A stretch of 64,000 bases of DNA from Aegilops tauschii subsp. strangulata (GCF_002575655.3 NC_053041.3:377129054-377193053), one strand, 5' to 3'. Shown: positions 52,141-64,000, counted from the first letter of the stretch. Numbers and translations are program-made. The notes: generated by a model from the letters alone, not told the origin.

Positions 52141-55100
52141 TCATGTTGCAGCCATCATCCCTTGCCGAGCCTTCACCATGGTTGTCTTGATCAGCTCCAT
52201 AGTCTCGTTCATGCGTTCGACGTCACGCTTCTTTCCCAGCGGTGCCCATACCTGAAGGAAAATATGACATTTGAAGATAATATCAGCGGGGTGGGCCGGG
52301 AACTTGTGTTCAATCTTAATTTTGTTTCGAACCGTCCAGAGGGACCAAAGTAGCGCCCCAACGCATCTCCAAACAATTCTAGCATTGGCCCCTCTTTGCG
52401 ACGTTAAGATAGACAGCACGTCGTGACTAGACTGTGGATTCCAATTTTGATTGAAGGCGTCTCTCACCGCACTCCACGCAAATCTAGCGAGCACACAGCC
52501 AAAGAACACATGGTTCGCGTTTTCCCCTAAACCGCAAGTGGTGCACATTCCGTCCGCCGGCCCATTTCGTTTGGCAACGTTATCCAATGTAGGTAAGCGG
52601 TTGCGAAACATTTGCCATAGGAAAATCTTGATTTTGAGAGGAATGCCAGCCTTCCATAGCCCCCTAGCTATATCTAGCGTAGTACCCTCGGAGAGCTTGT
52701 CATATAGGGACTTGACCGTAAATCTATTTGAGGCGGTCAACTTCCACGAGATCGTATCCGCCCCATTACTACGAGTCAGCCCTCCCAAGTTAGCCGACAA
52801 AGCGTCCCAGCTAGCGGCTTCCGTAGTCTCTAGATTCCTAATGAAAGAGATGGCTGGAGGTTGGACGCGCAAAGCATCGGCCACCATAATGTTGGTGTCC
52901 GTTGCCAATTGGTACAGTTCCGGATGTGATTGCCATAACGGCTCCTGACCCCACCAATGGTCGAGCCAGAAACGTGTGGACTTGCCATTATTTACCCGGA
53001 ACTGCGCACCCACTGTAAACGCCGGTCGTACCGCTTGGATCCCGTTCCAAAAGGCCGAACCGTTGATTTTAGCCTTGAACAAATTCCCCTCCGGGAAATA
53101 TTTAGCTCGGAGGATGTCTGCCCAGAGCCCCGACTCGTTTTGGGCGAGACGCCACCACCACTTAGTAAGCAGGGCCACGTTCATGAGTTTAGAGTTCGTG
53201 ATACCTAGGCCGCCAAAAAATTTTGGCCTACACGCCGCTGCCCATTTCACTAAGTGGTACTTGCGCTTGGTCCCAGCTCCTTCCCAAAAGAACCGGGAAC
53301 GCGGAGTATCGAGTCTTGCGTGAACCCCATCCGCAAGTAGGAACATTCCCATTGTGAATATAGGAAGGGAAGATAAGCTCGAGTTGGTTAGGATGAGCCT
53401 CGCCGCCGAGGACATAAACCTACCCCTCCAAGGGCTCACTCTGTTAGCGACTTTCCCATACAGCGGTTCCCATTCCGCTATGGTAAGTTTCTTGGTCGAG
53501 ATCGGGAGGCCCAAGTATTTAATCGGGAAGCTCCCTAGCTTGCAATTAAGAAGATTCGCAATCCGAGTGCTAGCTAGATCATCCATCCCAATGGTGATCA
53601 CTTCGCTCTTCAGAAAGTTGATCTTAAGCCCCGATAAAATCTCGAACGCAAGTAGAAGTAAATTGGTGGTAGCTATGCTGTGGTCGTCGGGTTCGAATAA
53701 GCGCATCGTATCGTCTGCGTATTGTAGATGCGTGACCCCACCCGGAATAAGGTGGGCTACCAGCCCTTTAATGTGCCCCGCTGCCCTTGCTTTATTAATC
53801 ATGGCCGCCAGGGCATCCGCAACAAAGTTAAAGATGAGCGGGGAGCTTGGGTCTCCCTGACGGAGACCACGCTTGTTACGGAAGAACTTGCCCATAGTGC
53901 CATTGATATTGACCGCCGTGTGCCCACTACACACGAGGTGCATGATGCGATGTACGAATCCTGCCTCAAAACCCTTTTTGAGGAAGACTTCTCGCACGAA
54001 CTCCCAGCTAACGCGATCGTACGCTTTCTCGAAGTCTAATTTGAGCAGCACACCCTGTGCCTTGGTCCGTTTCAACTCGTGGACGATCTCATGTAACGCA
54101 ATTGGTCCCTCGAGGATGTTGCGGTGTTTGAGGAAACCCGTTTGACTAGAGCTAATAACTCGTTGAGCGACCGGAGCCAAGCACGAGGCATAAGCTTTCG
54201 CACAGATTTTGAACGGGACGTTGATCAAGGTAATGGGTCTAAAAAGCTTAATGTTATCCGCCCCTTTCACCTTAGGAATAAGGCTAATGGCTCCATAGTT
54301 CAAACGGGATAGGTCCACCGTGCCTAAAGCGAAGCCGTTGACAATATCATAAAACAAGTGCTTAAGGCAGGGCCAAAACTTCTTAAAGAACTCGACAGGC
54401 CATCCATCCGGCCCAGGCGCCGTGCTCGTTTTCATGCCGTGTAAGGCCTGGTCTATTTCCTCAGGTAGGAAAGCAAGGGCTAGCCTATCGTTCTCCTCCT
54501 GCGAGACACGCTCCGCGGTATCCCACAGATCACCGCGCAAGCGTAAAGGTTTTTCAACGGCCGTCCCCAAAAGACCTATGAAAAACTCGTAGATGTGAGC
54601 CACAATTTGTTCCTGCGCCAACAGGATACCGTGGTCTGTTTGGAGACGCAGAATGGTGCACTTCCTTTTCCGCCCGTTCGCGTAGGCATGGAAATATCCT
54701 GTGTTTGCGTCTCCTTTCGTGACCCATTTGACTCCGCCCCTGCGTCGCCAATATTCCTCTTCCGCGCGCAAAATCGCCGTTACTTGATTTTCTAATGCGT
54801 ACCTATGCGCCCACTCGGCCTCCGAGAAGGGCCGGCGATCTGCCTCCGCATCTAACATCGCAATTGTCTCTACTATGCGCGCGCGCTCTTTCTTGGACTC
54901 GCTACCGTGGTTAGCGCCCCACCCGCGCAGGAAGGCACGCAGCTTGCCAGCAGCCGCGTTCTAGCTCTCTGCTGGACCGCGTTGGGACCCCAGATGAGAA
55001 CAAATCTCACCCCAACGCTCGACCACCAACTAGGCAAATCCCTCCGCTTCGAACCAAGCCGTTTCGAAGTAGAACCTAGGGCTACGACGGATGAGATCCT

Positions 55101-55809
55101 CCCCTGAGGAAAATATCAGCGGAACATGGTCTGATCCAATGCGCGTCTCCACCACGAGGGAGCACATGGGAAACAGCACCTCCCACTCCGGCGTAAAAAA
55201 GACCCTATCCAGCACGCTACGGACCGGCTGCATTTGTTTGTTAGTCCAGGTATATCTGGCACCAGTCCGTGCTGCTTCCCGTAATGCTGCTGCCGCAATG
55301 GCATTATTGAATAAGGACACCCTCGTCCAATCAATATTAGCATTATTCTTATCCGCCCCCGAGCGAATCAAGTTAAAATCACCCCCTACCACCACAGGGA
55401 GGTTGATTGCCTTTTTGGCCCCAACCAGGTTGGTCAGTTCTAGCAGGAACGCCGGCGATCTGGAGTGGTCGGCAGGCCCATAGACACAAACGACCACCCA
55501 CGACAAACCAGATACACGATGTTTAATAGTAGCAGATAAAAGGAAAACACCAACATCCCAATGCAGAACATCACATACGTCCTTATTACAACCCAACAGA
55601 ATGCCACCAGAATGACCAACAGAGGGAACCCAATGCCAATCAAAACGTTGTAGGGGGTCATAAGCAAGCAATTCTCTGAAGGTAAAATCAGTTTTAATCG
55701 TCTCTTGTAGCGCTACCACGTCAATATGTTCTTTGGCCATGTATTCTCTAAGCTGCGTGCGCCGGCCACCGTGGCCACAGCCACGGATATTCCAGAACAT
55801 GTATCTCAT
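52141..55809 (-). pseudogene. LINE ORF2: endonuclease-reverse transcriptase, two TAG stops
   Basis: From ATG 55809 (MRYMFWNIRGCG) the frame spans 1222 codons to 52141. The first ~250 residues are an AP-type endonuclease/exonuclease/phosphatase domain: WNIRG, VALQET, VVVGGDFNLI and the closing GSDHVPL, which nicks target DNA. After TAGs at 55032-55030 and 54963-54961 the frame goes on to the reverse transcriptase: SLIPKVKGA, KLDFEKAYDRVSW, GLRQGDPSSPLIF and the catalytic YADD (LQYADDTMRL). The C-terminal zf-RVT module is present (KIKIFLWQMFRNRLPTLDN, then CTTCGLGENANHVFFGC). Both stops fit CAG to TAG changes. All catalytic motifs remain, so the copy decayed recently relative to the LINE fragments elsewhere in the window. 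Confidence 0.9.
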
Positions 55810-55955
55810 CTAAATCACCCTGTTACGTAGGCGCACACCCCGAGAGGTCACCGCCTTCGCCACTCTCTTCCTAGCCGTCGCTCGGCCATTTGAAGGAAGG
55901 ACACCAGCTTCCCTAGCTAGTGTCACCTCGTCGGGCACTCTCTCGTCACCAGCCT

Positions 55956-58076
55956 CTACTGGCTCAAGGCTAACTCGTTGTTGTTAGCGCAGCGCACGGC
56001 GGCGGCCGCCAGCGCAGCCTGCGCCTCTTCCCTAGCATGCACAAGTGATATAATTTCGGACTGAGCCCCTCGGGTCTCCACACCGCAGTCGTCTAGAATG
56101 CTCACCAGGTGCTCATCCGAGAAGGCATTTAGAATGCGGAAAGATGGCAAGGGATTACCTGCGGCGTCCATGTTCTTGTCGGCGATGCGGAGTTTGGCGC
56201 TCTCCAAGGAAGAGAGATCGCCGAGCTTGGCCTTGGCCCGAACGCTAGGAGCGCGCTACACCACCAGGATTGCCTTGGTGCGTCTGGCCTTGTTGTTAGT
56301 TCCCGTCGTCCCCAGCGCTGCCCCCAACTCACCACCAAGGTCAGAAGTCTCCACCTCCGTCACCACCATTGCCTGCTTGTTAGCCAGTTTCCTCCCCGCC
56401 GTTTTCTTAGGTTGCCTGCCCCCGCTGTTGGAGCCCCGACGCGGAGCAGGCGTAAGGTCAGCACCCTCGATCACCACGCAACCAGAGTCCGCCCCCACGG
56501 CCACTGGAGAGGAAGAGGCTGGAAGAGAGGCAGCAGAGGAGACCCCGCCCGCGCCAGTCAGAGTCGCCGCCACCTTGGTCGGGGCAAGGTTGGTCCCGTA
56601 CTCGTTGAAGGAAAGCTCCAGCGACCTGGCTAGCGGAGGCACACTCACCGCGGTGTCCTGAGTCGCCACCCCCATGGCACCAGTCTCAGCCGACAGCGCA
56701 CCCAGCTTATCCCAAGTTTCCGTGTCGATGGATGTGTCCTGGATGCTGTCGTCTTGATCCTCTCCCCTGTCTTGCATCTTGGTGTCCTGGTTCGCCGCAC
56801 CACTAGGGCCGCCCTCGCACCCATGCGGCTCAATGCCTGGTTCGGCCCTGCCATGTTTGTCATTGCCCAGCGTCCGAGCGCCCGGATTCACGTCCTTGGC
56901 AGGAGGGTTGGAAGGGCCGGCTCCCAACACGGCCCGCTCACCACCCCTTTTGGGCAGGGTCTCGCGCTCCACCTTGATTTGATATCCCTCGTGGTTGAAC
57001 CACACCTCGACGACACCATTCAGCTTCTCCGGAGCTTTGCAAGCAAGCTTCATCCGAACAGGCCCCAACCTGATCAGAGATAGCTCATCGACCATGATTG
57101 GCCGGCCCAGCATCCGGAACCCCTCCCTGATGCGGTCTTCACGCCTATGCTTCTTTGGAATGCCATGGAGCCGCACCCAAGTCTCCGGCATCACCATGGG
57201 CTGGACCTCCTCGTGTAGCATGTCGCGCACACGCGCAGTAATGTCATTGATGGACAAAAACAACTTACCACTTGACTTCGCCATGTGTAACAGATCTGCA
57301 GAAGGGAAGACCACCACGAAGTCGTCATCGCCCACTTGTGTTACCTGCCAATCCCAATCTCCTGTCACCATGTGCTTCAGTTCTTGTTTGAGAATCCGAA
57401 GATTAAGCTTCCCCGGCTCCGCAGATAGGATGGCCACGTTCTTGATGCGAGCATCGATGGGGGCTTCGGTCTCGTCCGCGTCCTCGAACTCTAGGCAGAA
57501 AAATCCTTCCCCAGATATGGCACTTCCCATGATTTGAAGGTGAAGCTGCCGGCCCCTCGCCGGACAGTGAGCGGACGCGTGCCCTTCTTCCTTGCAGAGC
57601 ACACAAAGGGGCAAGAACTTGCACTTGGATTGGAAGTGGCCGAGGCGCCCGCACTTGAAGCACTCCACATCCGGTGCCTCCTCCACTGGGATGGGTTCCT
57701 CCGCCGTACCCTTAGATGCAGAGGGCAGCGCCACCGCCAGTGGATCTGCACGCGGCTTCTTGGCCATTGGGTCCCCGTGGCCCCCACCACAGTTGGGATG
57801 CGTCTCATGCTTCCTCTCAAGCTCGCGTCGCCGCTGCTGAACCTTCTTTTTCTTCTTGCGCTCCTGCTGCTGGATCCACCACGGGGGAGGAGGACCCCAA
57901 TCCCCCTCACGTCCGCCATGGTCGCGAGATCCGCCACGTTCTTCTCTGGCCTCGCGGCCACCCGAACGCTCGCGCATCACGCGCTTCGCCTTGTCGCGCA
58001 GTTCCCGCTCCCTACGCCGTTCCGCCTCCGGATCTGACACCTCCATCGGCCGCTTGTCCGCACGCCGATCTCCCAT
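55956..58076 (-). pseudogene. LINE ORF1: gag-like RNA-binding protein, one TAG stop
   Basis: The chosen start is ATG 58076 (MGDRRADKRPMEV); the frame is also open upstream from a GTG at 58217. About 706 codons in all, with a TAG at 56258-56256 after ...KARRTKAILVV and continuation in frame to 55956. A basic, charged N-terminus is followed by two zinc knuckles, CFKCGRLGHFQSKC and CVLCKEEGHASAHC, then a DUF4283-like segment (WDWQVTQVGDDDFVVVFP, WVRLHGIPKKHR) typical of plant LINE ORF1, and a long acidic and Ala-rich tail. The tail ends in a helical segment (REEAQAALAAAAVRC). It would coat LINE RNA. It stops 146 bp before ORF2. Confidence 0.82.
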
Positions 58077-58929
58077 CACCACCGTCGCGAAAGATTGGAG
58101 GAGGGGGGAGGAGGGGGGCAGATCTTGATCGTGCGGGCGGAGTGAGCGAGGCGCCGCACCTCGCGAGTGGTGGCTGGAAACCCTAAACGGGGATCCAGGC
58201 AACCCCTCCTCACCCACTTATAGCTAGTGGTCGGGCGAGTGACGGGCCGAGACACGTTGGGCCGATGGGGCACTTGAGGCCGCGAGTCCGAGGCCGTCTC
58301 CAGGCCCAGTCCCTCTGGAGGGTCAGAAAACGCCCCAGACTGTCCCCCCATCCCAGGCCCAGAACCCTCAGCCAGCCCCACATCCGACGTCAGCCCAGGA
58401 AGGGCCCCCACCGTCGGCCCATCCGGCCCAACCCTAGGGCTTGGTGCCGAGCGCATCGTTTCCGGACCGCACGACGCCCCCGCCGCCTCCGCCGCCGCCA
58501 CCACAGGTGGCGCCGGCAGGCACGGCCAGTCCTCCCTGGACAACTCCGTCTGCGCCACCGTCAGGCTCGCCGCCGCCTTGGCTCGAATACACGTCGCCTC
58601 CCCCGACGACCCACCAGCACCCGAGCCCGAGCTGCATGCCCTCGACGGCAGCCAGATGCGTGAGGCCATGGATCTGGAGCCACGGCCACCCGGCGCGAAG
58701 CGTCTCCCACGCCCCGAGCTCAAAGCCAACCCGCTCTGCTTCGCCGCAAAGGCCACGAAATCTCCAATTGACGGCCCTGCAGGCACCGCGCACAGGCCCC
58801 GCTCCGGATCCAGCTCCCCGCCATCGTCCTCCTCACACAAGGGCGATCGATTGCGATGCCCGCAAAGCAAAGTTAACCCGACCAAAAAAAGTAGTGCTGT
58901 TGTTATCTACAGCAGACCTAATCCCTAGC

Positions 58930-59700
58930 GATTAGTTTAGCTCACTACTCCTAGCTTAGTTTATTTAATTCGCAACAGCATTGGGCACCGAATGTGCTAC
59001 TACTTTCTGGGACCGATTAAATCTGCTTTGCTTTACTGAAGTTTTGTTTTTGCGGGTGCTTTACTGAAGTTAATGCAAGGCAACTAAAAAAACCGTGAAC
59101 CTGCAGCGATGGCCGTGTGAATAAACCCTACGTGAATGAAACCGTTATTTACTTGGGAAAAAAAGTCATTGTGTTTTCAGATACACTATCTCGCTGTTCA
59201 ATAAAAAAAAAGAGTAAAGTACTCCAAAGGGAAGCCCAAGCTTTGAATGCACAATATTTTGGAGCGCATAGTCAAAGCTCGAACAAGTGAGGAAGAAGAC
59301 CGGAATAGATTAAAGCAGAAGATGCCCGGATTAGTCAAGTGTACACGGAGCGATCGGTCCCTAGAATCGCTGACGCGTTTGCACGAGTGAGCCTGTGATA
59401 TAAAAAACTTATTTTCCACACAAGGCTGACGAGGAGGATGGGTAGGGAGGGCGATCCTGGTGGGCCCGGCGGCTTGCACGATGGTCTGTCGAGGGAGGGA
59501 GGCGAGGTGGGCGCACACGGCACCGGCACTACTTTTCGGTCTAATCCAAATAATCACTTCTTGTAATCTTCAGTGCTGGCTAAGGTGACGCTAATAGCTC
59601 GGTGCGTCATGTGCTTTTTCTTATTCTGCCCGCTTTGACGAGATAATTAAAAATAATAATTTGGGTCAGCCGATTTTTGCGCGAAGGAAAGAACATGCGG
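58930..59700. other. Spacer between two divergent LINEs
   Basis: AT-richer than both flanks, with an A run at 59203-59211. I find no convincing ORF, terminal repeat or RNA gene. It may contain the true 5' end of the left LINE. Confidence 0.35.
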
Positions 59701-60089
59701 AGGAAAGGAAGGAGCTCGCTGGAGCGAAGGAAGGAATTCGCCGGAGAAGACCTCTCGTTCTATCTTAGGTGACAGACGACCCCGGTATCTATCTTAGGTA
59801 ACAGACGCCGGTTGTCGGTAGGAGGAAGAAAACTGAAGCAGAGTTGGTGCAGGAATTTTGGATCGATGCTGGTTTCCCGACGCTGACGTCAAGGTTTTGG
59901 GAACGGCGGCCGTCCACATCGTCGGAGCCTCGAGAGTCATCTTGCAGGAGTCCGAAGGATGTGGCCGATGTTGGGGCGCCGGGACGTCCTAGATTATCAC
60001 CTCGCTCGGTGACGGAGGCCACAGCTTGCCGGAGATCGCCGTCCTCCCCGACCGGGCTGCGGTTGCCGCGTCCTTCCCGCATGGGTCCA

Positions 60090-63000
60090 TGGCGGGGTCC
60101 GCTGCCCCCACGACGGATTACGCCGCCGCCGGTGCTGGGCTAGTTCCTGGCCAAGGCAAAGGAGACCACGCCGGACGGCCGCGGTGGTTCGCCGAGACCG
60201 GACGTTCAGTCAACGCCGGAGGAGTCGATCAGGGAGGCGAGATCTGGGGCACTGTCAGAGGAGGTTCAAACTTTCGGACGTCACGATGGACGGGCCAGAT
60301 ACGCATGCTGGGCCGGAGACGAGCCATGTGTCCCCGTGGGTGTATCTACGACGTCGGCTGCGGGTTGTGTGGCTAGGGCAGCATATGCGATCAGATGCAG
60401 AATCCATCAACGGAACCTCGCTGATCGCTACGTCCGCGCCGCCGACTCCCGTTCATCTCCAGACATTGACTACCACCACCTCCGCTCCGTCCTCGTCATC
60501 CATCTCTTGCAAGCCGGCGTCGCCATCGTCCGCCGCTACTTCCTCGGGCCGATCCTACCCGACGATCGCGGCGGCCTCGCCGGGACCGATGGCGGGTGCT
60601 CGTCCTCCGCGGGGCGCCGCGCCCGAGGGAACGTTCCATCCTAGGGGTCCCCTGTCGGGAGGGTTGGCTCCTGGCGCTACCCGTCCTCCGGCAGCCGAGA
60701 CAGGTCCGGTCGGCGATAGGACATTGCAACATCAACAACAGTAGCTTGGGCAGGTCCATGTATACGGCTATGGTATTCAGAACTATCCGAGAACCAGGCC
60801 ATGCAGTACGTAGAGCAGAGTGGACCGCCTCCTCCGTACGCGGCTCCGATTCCGGGAACGGTCCCTCCTCGCCAGCTCCTACCAGAGAGGGGTCCGGTCT
60901 TGCAGCAACAAGCGACTTTCGCGGTGGGCCAACAGACCGCAGCTCAAGAGCGTAAGAAAAAGAAGAAGCCACAAGTTCAACAACCGCAACCCGGGGGTAT
61001 CTCGCAGCATGGCTACGAGTACCCGCAGCTGTATGTACCGCCTTAGCAGCAGTTTCCGAATCAGATGGCACCACAACAAATTGTTCAACCACAAACTACT
61101 CAGCAGTCACAGTTGCCACAGCTGACGCACGAACAGGTACAAGATGCTCACATGGCTGCACCGTCTCCCTTGGCCCCTACGGCCAATATGCGGGGTGGTC
61201 CGCCCATGGCCAAGAGTAAAGCCAAAAAAGGGGTTCGGTGTTGGAAGTGCGCTGTCAACACACATGCTGCGAAGGATTGCACGGTTCAGCATTATTGTTA
61301 TATTTGCGACAAGATTGCTCATCCGACGCTAGGGTGCCCCATTCTTAAGCTCCCTAGGCCCAATGCTTTTGTGTCAGGAGTAGGCGCTGAAGAGACTTAC
61401 TTCGCTCAGTTACCAGATAGTGTGGTGAAGGATCACTTGGCCCCAACTCAGACTCCAATCGCCTGTGATCGAGTTAGTGGTTTGATGGTTCCTGCTACTA
61501 TTGTTGAGAGTCAGATTGCCAGGAGATGCCCAGTCCAGACCCATTGGAAGTGGGAGCTATTCAGTATGGGGAGGATGCCTACCTTGTTAGCTTTCCCTCT
61601 TTTGAGGATTTGGACAGAGTTGACGGTATTCAGATGAATGTGCAATCAGTTAATGCTCAGATCACCATCTCTGCATGGAAGTCTGAGGAGATTCCACATA
61701 AGCTCGAGCTCCAGTGGATTTGGCTACATGTTGATGGGGTTCCACATACCGTGAGCCATTTTTGGGGTCTATGGGCGGTTGGTACGTTGATGGGCAAGAC
61801 CCTGGATGTCGACCTCATTAGTTTGCGAGACGTGGGGTGGTTCATATTCTCGTGGTTGTGACAAATACTCAGATTTTGGCAAAGGATAAGGATGACGACG
61901 GGCCGTTCGTTGCGACGGATGTGTTGGTTAAGCTCAAGGGCTATGCATTTATGTTCAGGAGAGAACCAGCAGGTTATGTTCCGGATCCAGACTTTGTACC
62001 GTCCATTTGGAGATGCAAGGGTGATGATGCTGATGGCGGTGCGAAGGAGAAGGACGATGACATGGACACCTCGGATAACTCCGGAAACCCAACCAACCAA
62101 CCTTCGTCTAGTGCAGCTCCTTCAAATGACACTCCTGCAAACATGGTCTCTCATGGTGCTCCGGGAGTTAGTTCTATGATTTTGGCAGTGACCCCGTTTA
62201 ACTCCTCGCCGCAGACACCGAGGGGCAAGGAGATCGTTGGGAAACTTCGAGCTAAATCCACTTTACATGGGTGTCACGAAGTATCTCGGCGGATGCATCA
62301 GTAGGAGTCCTTGTTGCCTACCACTCCACGGACTCCGATTACATCGCAGCCGTCGTCGCCTACACGGTCGGATGCACCCCAGGCCGCTGCACGCACGTTG
62401 GTACAGGCACCGGCGGACCAGTGGAGCGAGCGCTTGCGTCTCCGGAGCGGCTGTGGGCGGAGGCTCAGGTGGAGGTGCCCATCCCTCGGCTCTGGAGGAG
62501 CCAACCTTGGGTGTGCAACCACGGGCTGCTGCACCGGTGGCTCATATGGTGGCGAACTGCCACCCAGCTCAGGAGGAGCCGGCTTCAGGGGTGCATCCAC
62601 GTGCCGCCACGCCACTGGCCTCGTCACTCGAGCCGGCGATACAAACTGTCGTGGAGGGGGTTACTACTCCACTATATCCCCTCCTCCGGCACCAGAGCCG
62701 GCGCCACGACCACCACTGGGCCTGACTCCTACACGCTGAAGTTGTCGGCATACGGTTGCCGACGACGGTTCTATGGACACAGATGAGGACTCCTTGGCCA
62801 AGGCTATGCGGCATAAAGCAGCGGAAAACCTCGACAACCAAGGTATTACATCCTCACCCAAATCCTTTTCAGCCTTTTCCAATACATCCATTGTTTCTAA
62901 GTTGAATAATGTGGGTGTTACTCTAGGAAAGAATGAGAAGGATATTTCTATTTCAACTAACATTTTGAAACATTTGGAATATGACCGATTAAAAGTTACT

Positions 63001-63246
63001 CCATGTGTTTCTAGCAAGTCTTATTCCTCTCATACTGATGAGGAGGAGCTGCATGCCACGTCAGATGATCAGCTACTCTCTCACTTAGTAGGAGCGGTTT
63101 CGGACATGGGCCTAGATGAACCCGGGCTTAGCTCATTGATTGAGCTTACAGCATCCGGACGTAAATCAAAGGCCGCACGTTCAAAAAAAGATAGTAAGTC
63201 CCATAAGAGGGCGAAATGTTATAAATCTCCTATTGTTTCCTCATGA
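60090..63246 (+). pseudogene. LINE ORF1 (gag-like), several lesions
   Basis: A likely start MAGSAAPTTDYAAAGAG lies at 60090. Pieces follow in shifting frames: a Pro/Ala/Ser-rich region to TAG 60742, a Gln/Pro-rich part (MQYVEQSGPPPPYAAPIPG from 60801, TAG at 61044), then two zinc knuckles CWKCAVNTHAAKDC and CYICDKIAHPTLGC near 61236-61340. A DUF4283-like stretch follows in another frame (AIQYGEDAYLVSFPSFEDLD, WIWLHVDGVPHTV), then VLVKLKGYAFMFRRE in a third. The last part (62773-63246) is open and ends HKRAKCYKSPIVSS. At least three frame changes and two stops make it non-functional. The order of parts is the same as in the other LINE's ORF1, but the sequence is quite different. Confidence 0.7.
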
Positions 63247-64000
63247 ATGGAATGTTTTTAATAGCAGAGGTCTTCGTAACTTGGCTAAAAATTTATTCAT
63301 TGCGGAATGTAATAGGGAATACAATTTAGATTTTTTGGCTATCTCTGAAACGGGGAGAAGTGATTTCTCAGTAAGTCTGCTTAACCGTATTTCTGGCAGG
63401 ATAGACTTTACTTGGGTTTCACGACCGCCTAGAGGTCGTTCTAGGGGCATTCTACTTCGTGTAAATACAGGGACTATGGATGTTTTGGCTAGCTCGGATG
63501 GTGAGTTTCACGTTGAACTTTATATCCGCAACAAGGTCGACAACTTCACATGGACCCTTGTCGTCGTGTATGGGGCAGCCCAGGATGAGTTCAAGGTCGA
63601 TTTTCTCTGTGAATTGGTTAATCTAGCGAAAGATAATCCCTACCCCATTCTTATAGGTGGGATTTCAATTTGCTTCGATTTCCAAATGAGAAAAGCCGCG
63701 GTAGGTTTGATAATCATTGGCCTTTCCTTTTCAATGCTGTCATCGACAATCTAGATCTGTGAGAGGTTTCCATGATTGGAAGACAATTCACTTGGGCGAA
63801 CAGTCTTCCAGAATCGACATATGAGAAATTAGATCGCGTTTTAATGGTTACCAACTGGGAATCTAAATTTCCTATGGTGTCTAGTCGTGCTCTACCTCGT
63901 ATTGAGGCTATATCAGACCACACACCCATTCTCCTAACTACTGGTTTGCCACGACTACAACATAGACGCAAGTTCAAGTTCGAACTTGGGTGGTTGCTTC
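63243..64000 (+). pseudogene. LINE ORF2 endonuclease region, runs off the window
   Basis: The likely start ATG at 63243 overlaps the ORF1 stop (tcATGAatgg). The first codons read MNGMF, and after a one-base shift near 63256 the frame continues NSRGLRNLAKNLFIAECN, LAISETGRSDFS and TLVVVYGAAQDEFKVDFLCE. This is the AP-type endonuclease of plant LINEs. At about 63660 another base is missing before what would be the GGDFNLLRF motif. The frame then goes on to a TGA at 63760, TWANSLPESTYEKLDRVL and AISDHTPILL, the closing SDH motif. Three lesions in 760 bp show it is dead. Confidence 0.75.

Larger units (their letters stand above)
51940..58900 (-). mobile_element. Nearly complete LINE (non-LTR retrotransposon), minus strand
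   Basis: ORF1 (58076-55956) and ORF2 (55809-52141) with normal order and spacing, then a 190-bp 3' UTR ending in eight A on the minus strand (51940-51947). The 5' limit is unclear; GC-rich leader extends to about 58890. The sequence gctgttc just left of the A tail (51933-51939) also occurs at 59193-59199 and would put the 5' end near 59192, but seven bases are weak evidence. ORF1 has one premature TAG and ORF2 two; no frameshift was noticed. Confidence 0.85.
59700..64000 (+). mobile_element. Decayed LINE, plus strand, truncated by the window end
   Basis: ORF1 (about 60090-63246) and the start of ORF2 (63243 onward) are recognisable, so this is a second LINE of another family, pointing away from the one at 51940-58900. 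The 5' limit is not defined; GC-rich leader sequence starts near 59700-59850. It contains many stops and frameshifts. The reverse transcriptase lies beyond the window. Confidence 0.75.

Noticed and set aside
53354..53860. Plus-strand frames antisense to LINE ORF2
   Set aside because: They are antisense shadows; the minus strand has endonuclease, YADD and zf-RVT motifs.
56098..56661. Plus-strand frame over LINE ORF1
   Set aside because: Antisense of the Ala-rich ORF1 tail.
51940..59199. LINE target-site duplication gctgttc
   Set aside because: Only seven bases match and the 5' end is otherwise undefined, so I mention it but do not assert it.
62298..62739. Overlapping frames on both strands at 62.3-62.7 kb
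   Set aside because: GC-rich part of the decayed LINE ORF1; none of the frames carries a motif.
1..64000. tRNA, rRNA or other structured RNA genes
   Set aside because: I saw no cloverleaf-like or rRNA-like sequence; the tRNA-related matches are retrotransposon primer sites.

Overview
The window looks like intergenic DNA from a large grass genome, most likely wheat, Aegilops or another Triticeae species. The clearest marker is a 1.7 kb solo LTR of the copia family Angela/BARE/WIS at 39873-41590. The intron-containing Mutator and CACTA elements and the GC-rich grass LINEs agree with this. I found no host gene that I can support. Nearly everything readable is a transposable element, and much of it is nested.

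Layout. (1) 1-5015: a pseudogene of the grass 'putative gypsy-type transposon' family split by a solo LTR (568-1991), then a minus-strand Gypsy remnant and a 350-bp foldback. (2) 5016-22690: a CACTA transposon with CACTA termini and a 3-bp duplication (act). It carries a 3'-5' exonuclease-like gene, an interrupted acidic ORF, a B3-like gene, a four-copy ~503-bp tandem array and a 247-bp triplication. I see no CACTA transposase. A gag-protease-only Gypsy element (11231-19448) lies inside it. (3) 22691-31468: remnants of plus-strand LINEs. A young minus-strand Copia element (26033-31414, duplication gtatg) sits in a LINE 3' end. (4) 31469-34663: no supported gene.

(5) 34673-44021 and 44953-50665: two autonomous-type Mutator elements from different families, each with terminal inverted repeats and an exact 9-bp duplication (ctagagggc; atttaagga). 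They share one architecture: a multi-exon MURA transposase reading inward from one end, a GRF-type zinc-finger/coiled-coil gene reading inward from the other, and a minisatellite between the two convergent 3' ends. This resembles the mudrA/mudrB layout of maize MuDR, but the second gene is a GRF zinc-finger protein, and in the second element it ends in a membrane anchor. I consider this the most interesting system in the window. The Angela solo LTR is inserted in the minisatellite of the first element.

(6) 51018-51847: a short non-autonomous inverted-repeat element. (7) 51940-~58900: a nearly complete minus-strand LINE with both ORFs. (8) ~59700-64000: a decayed plus-strand LINE running off the window.

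Premature stops in these elements are mostly TAG (about twelve), a few TGA and no TAA. This fits decay by deamination of methylated CHG sites. All splice sites, element boundaries and target-site duplications were read by eye. Family names come from recognition, not from a database search.
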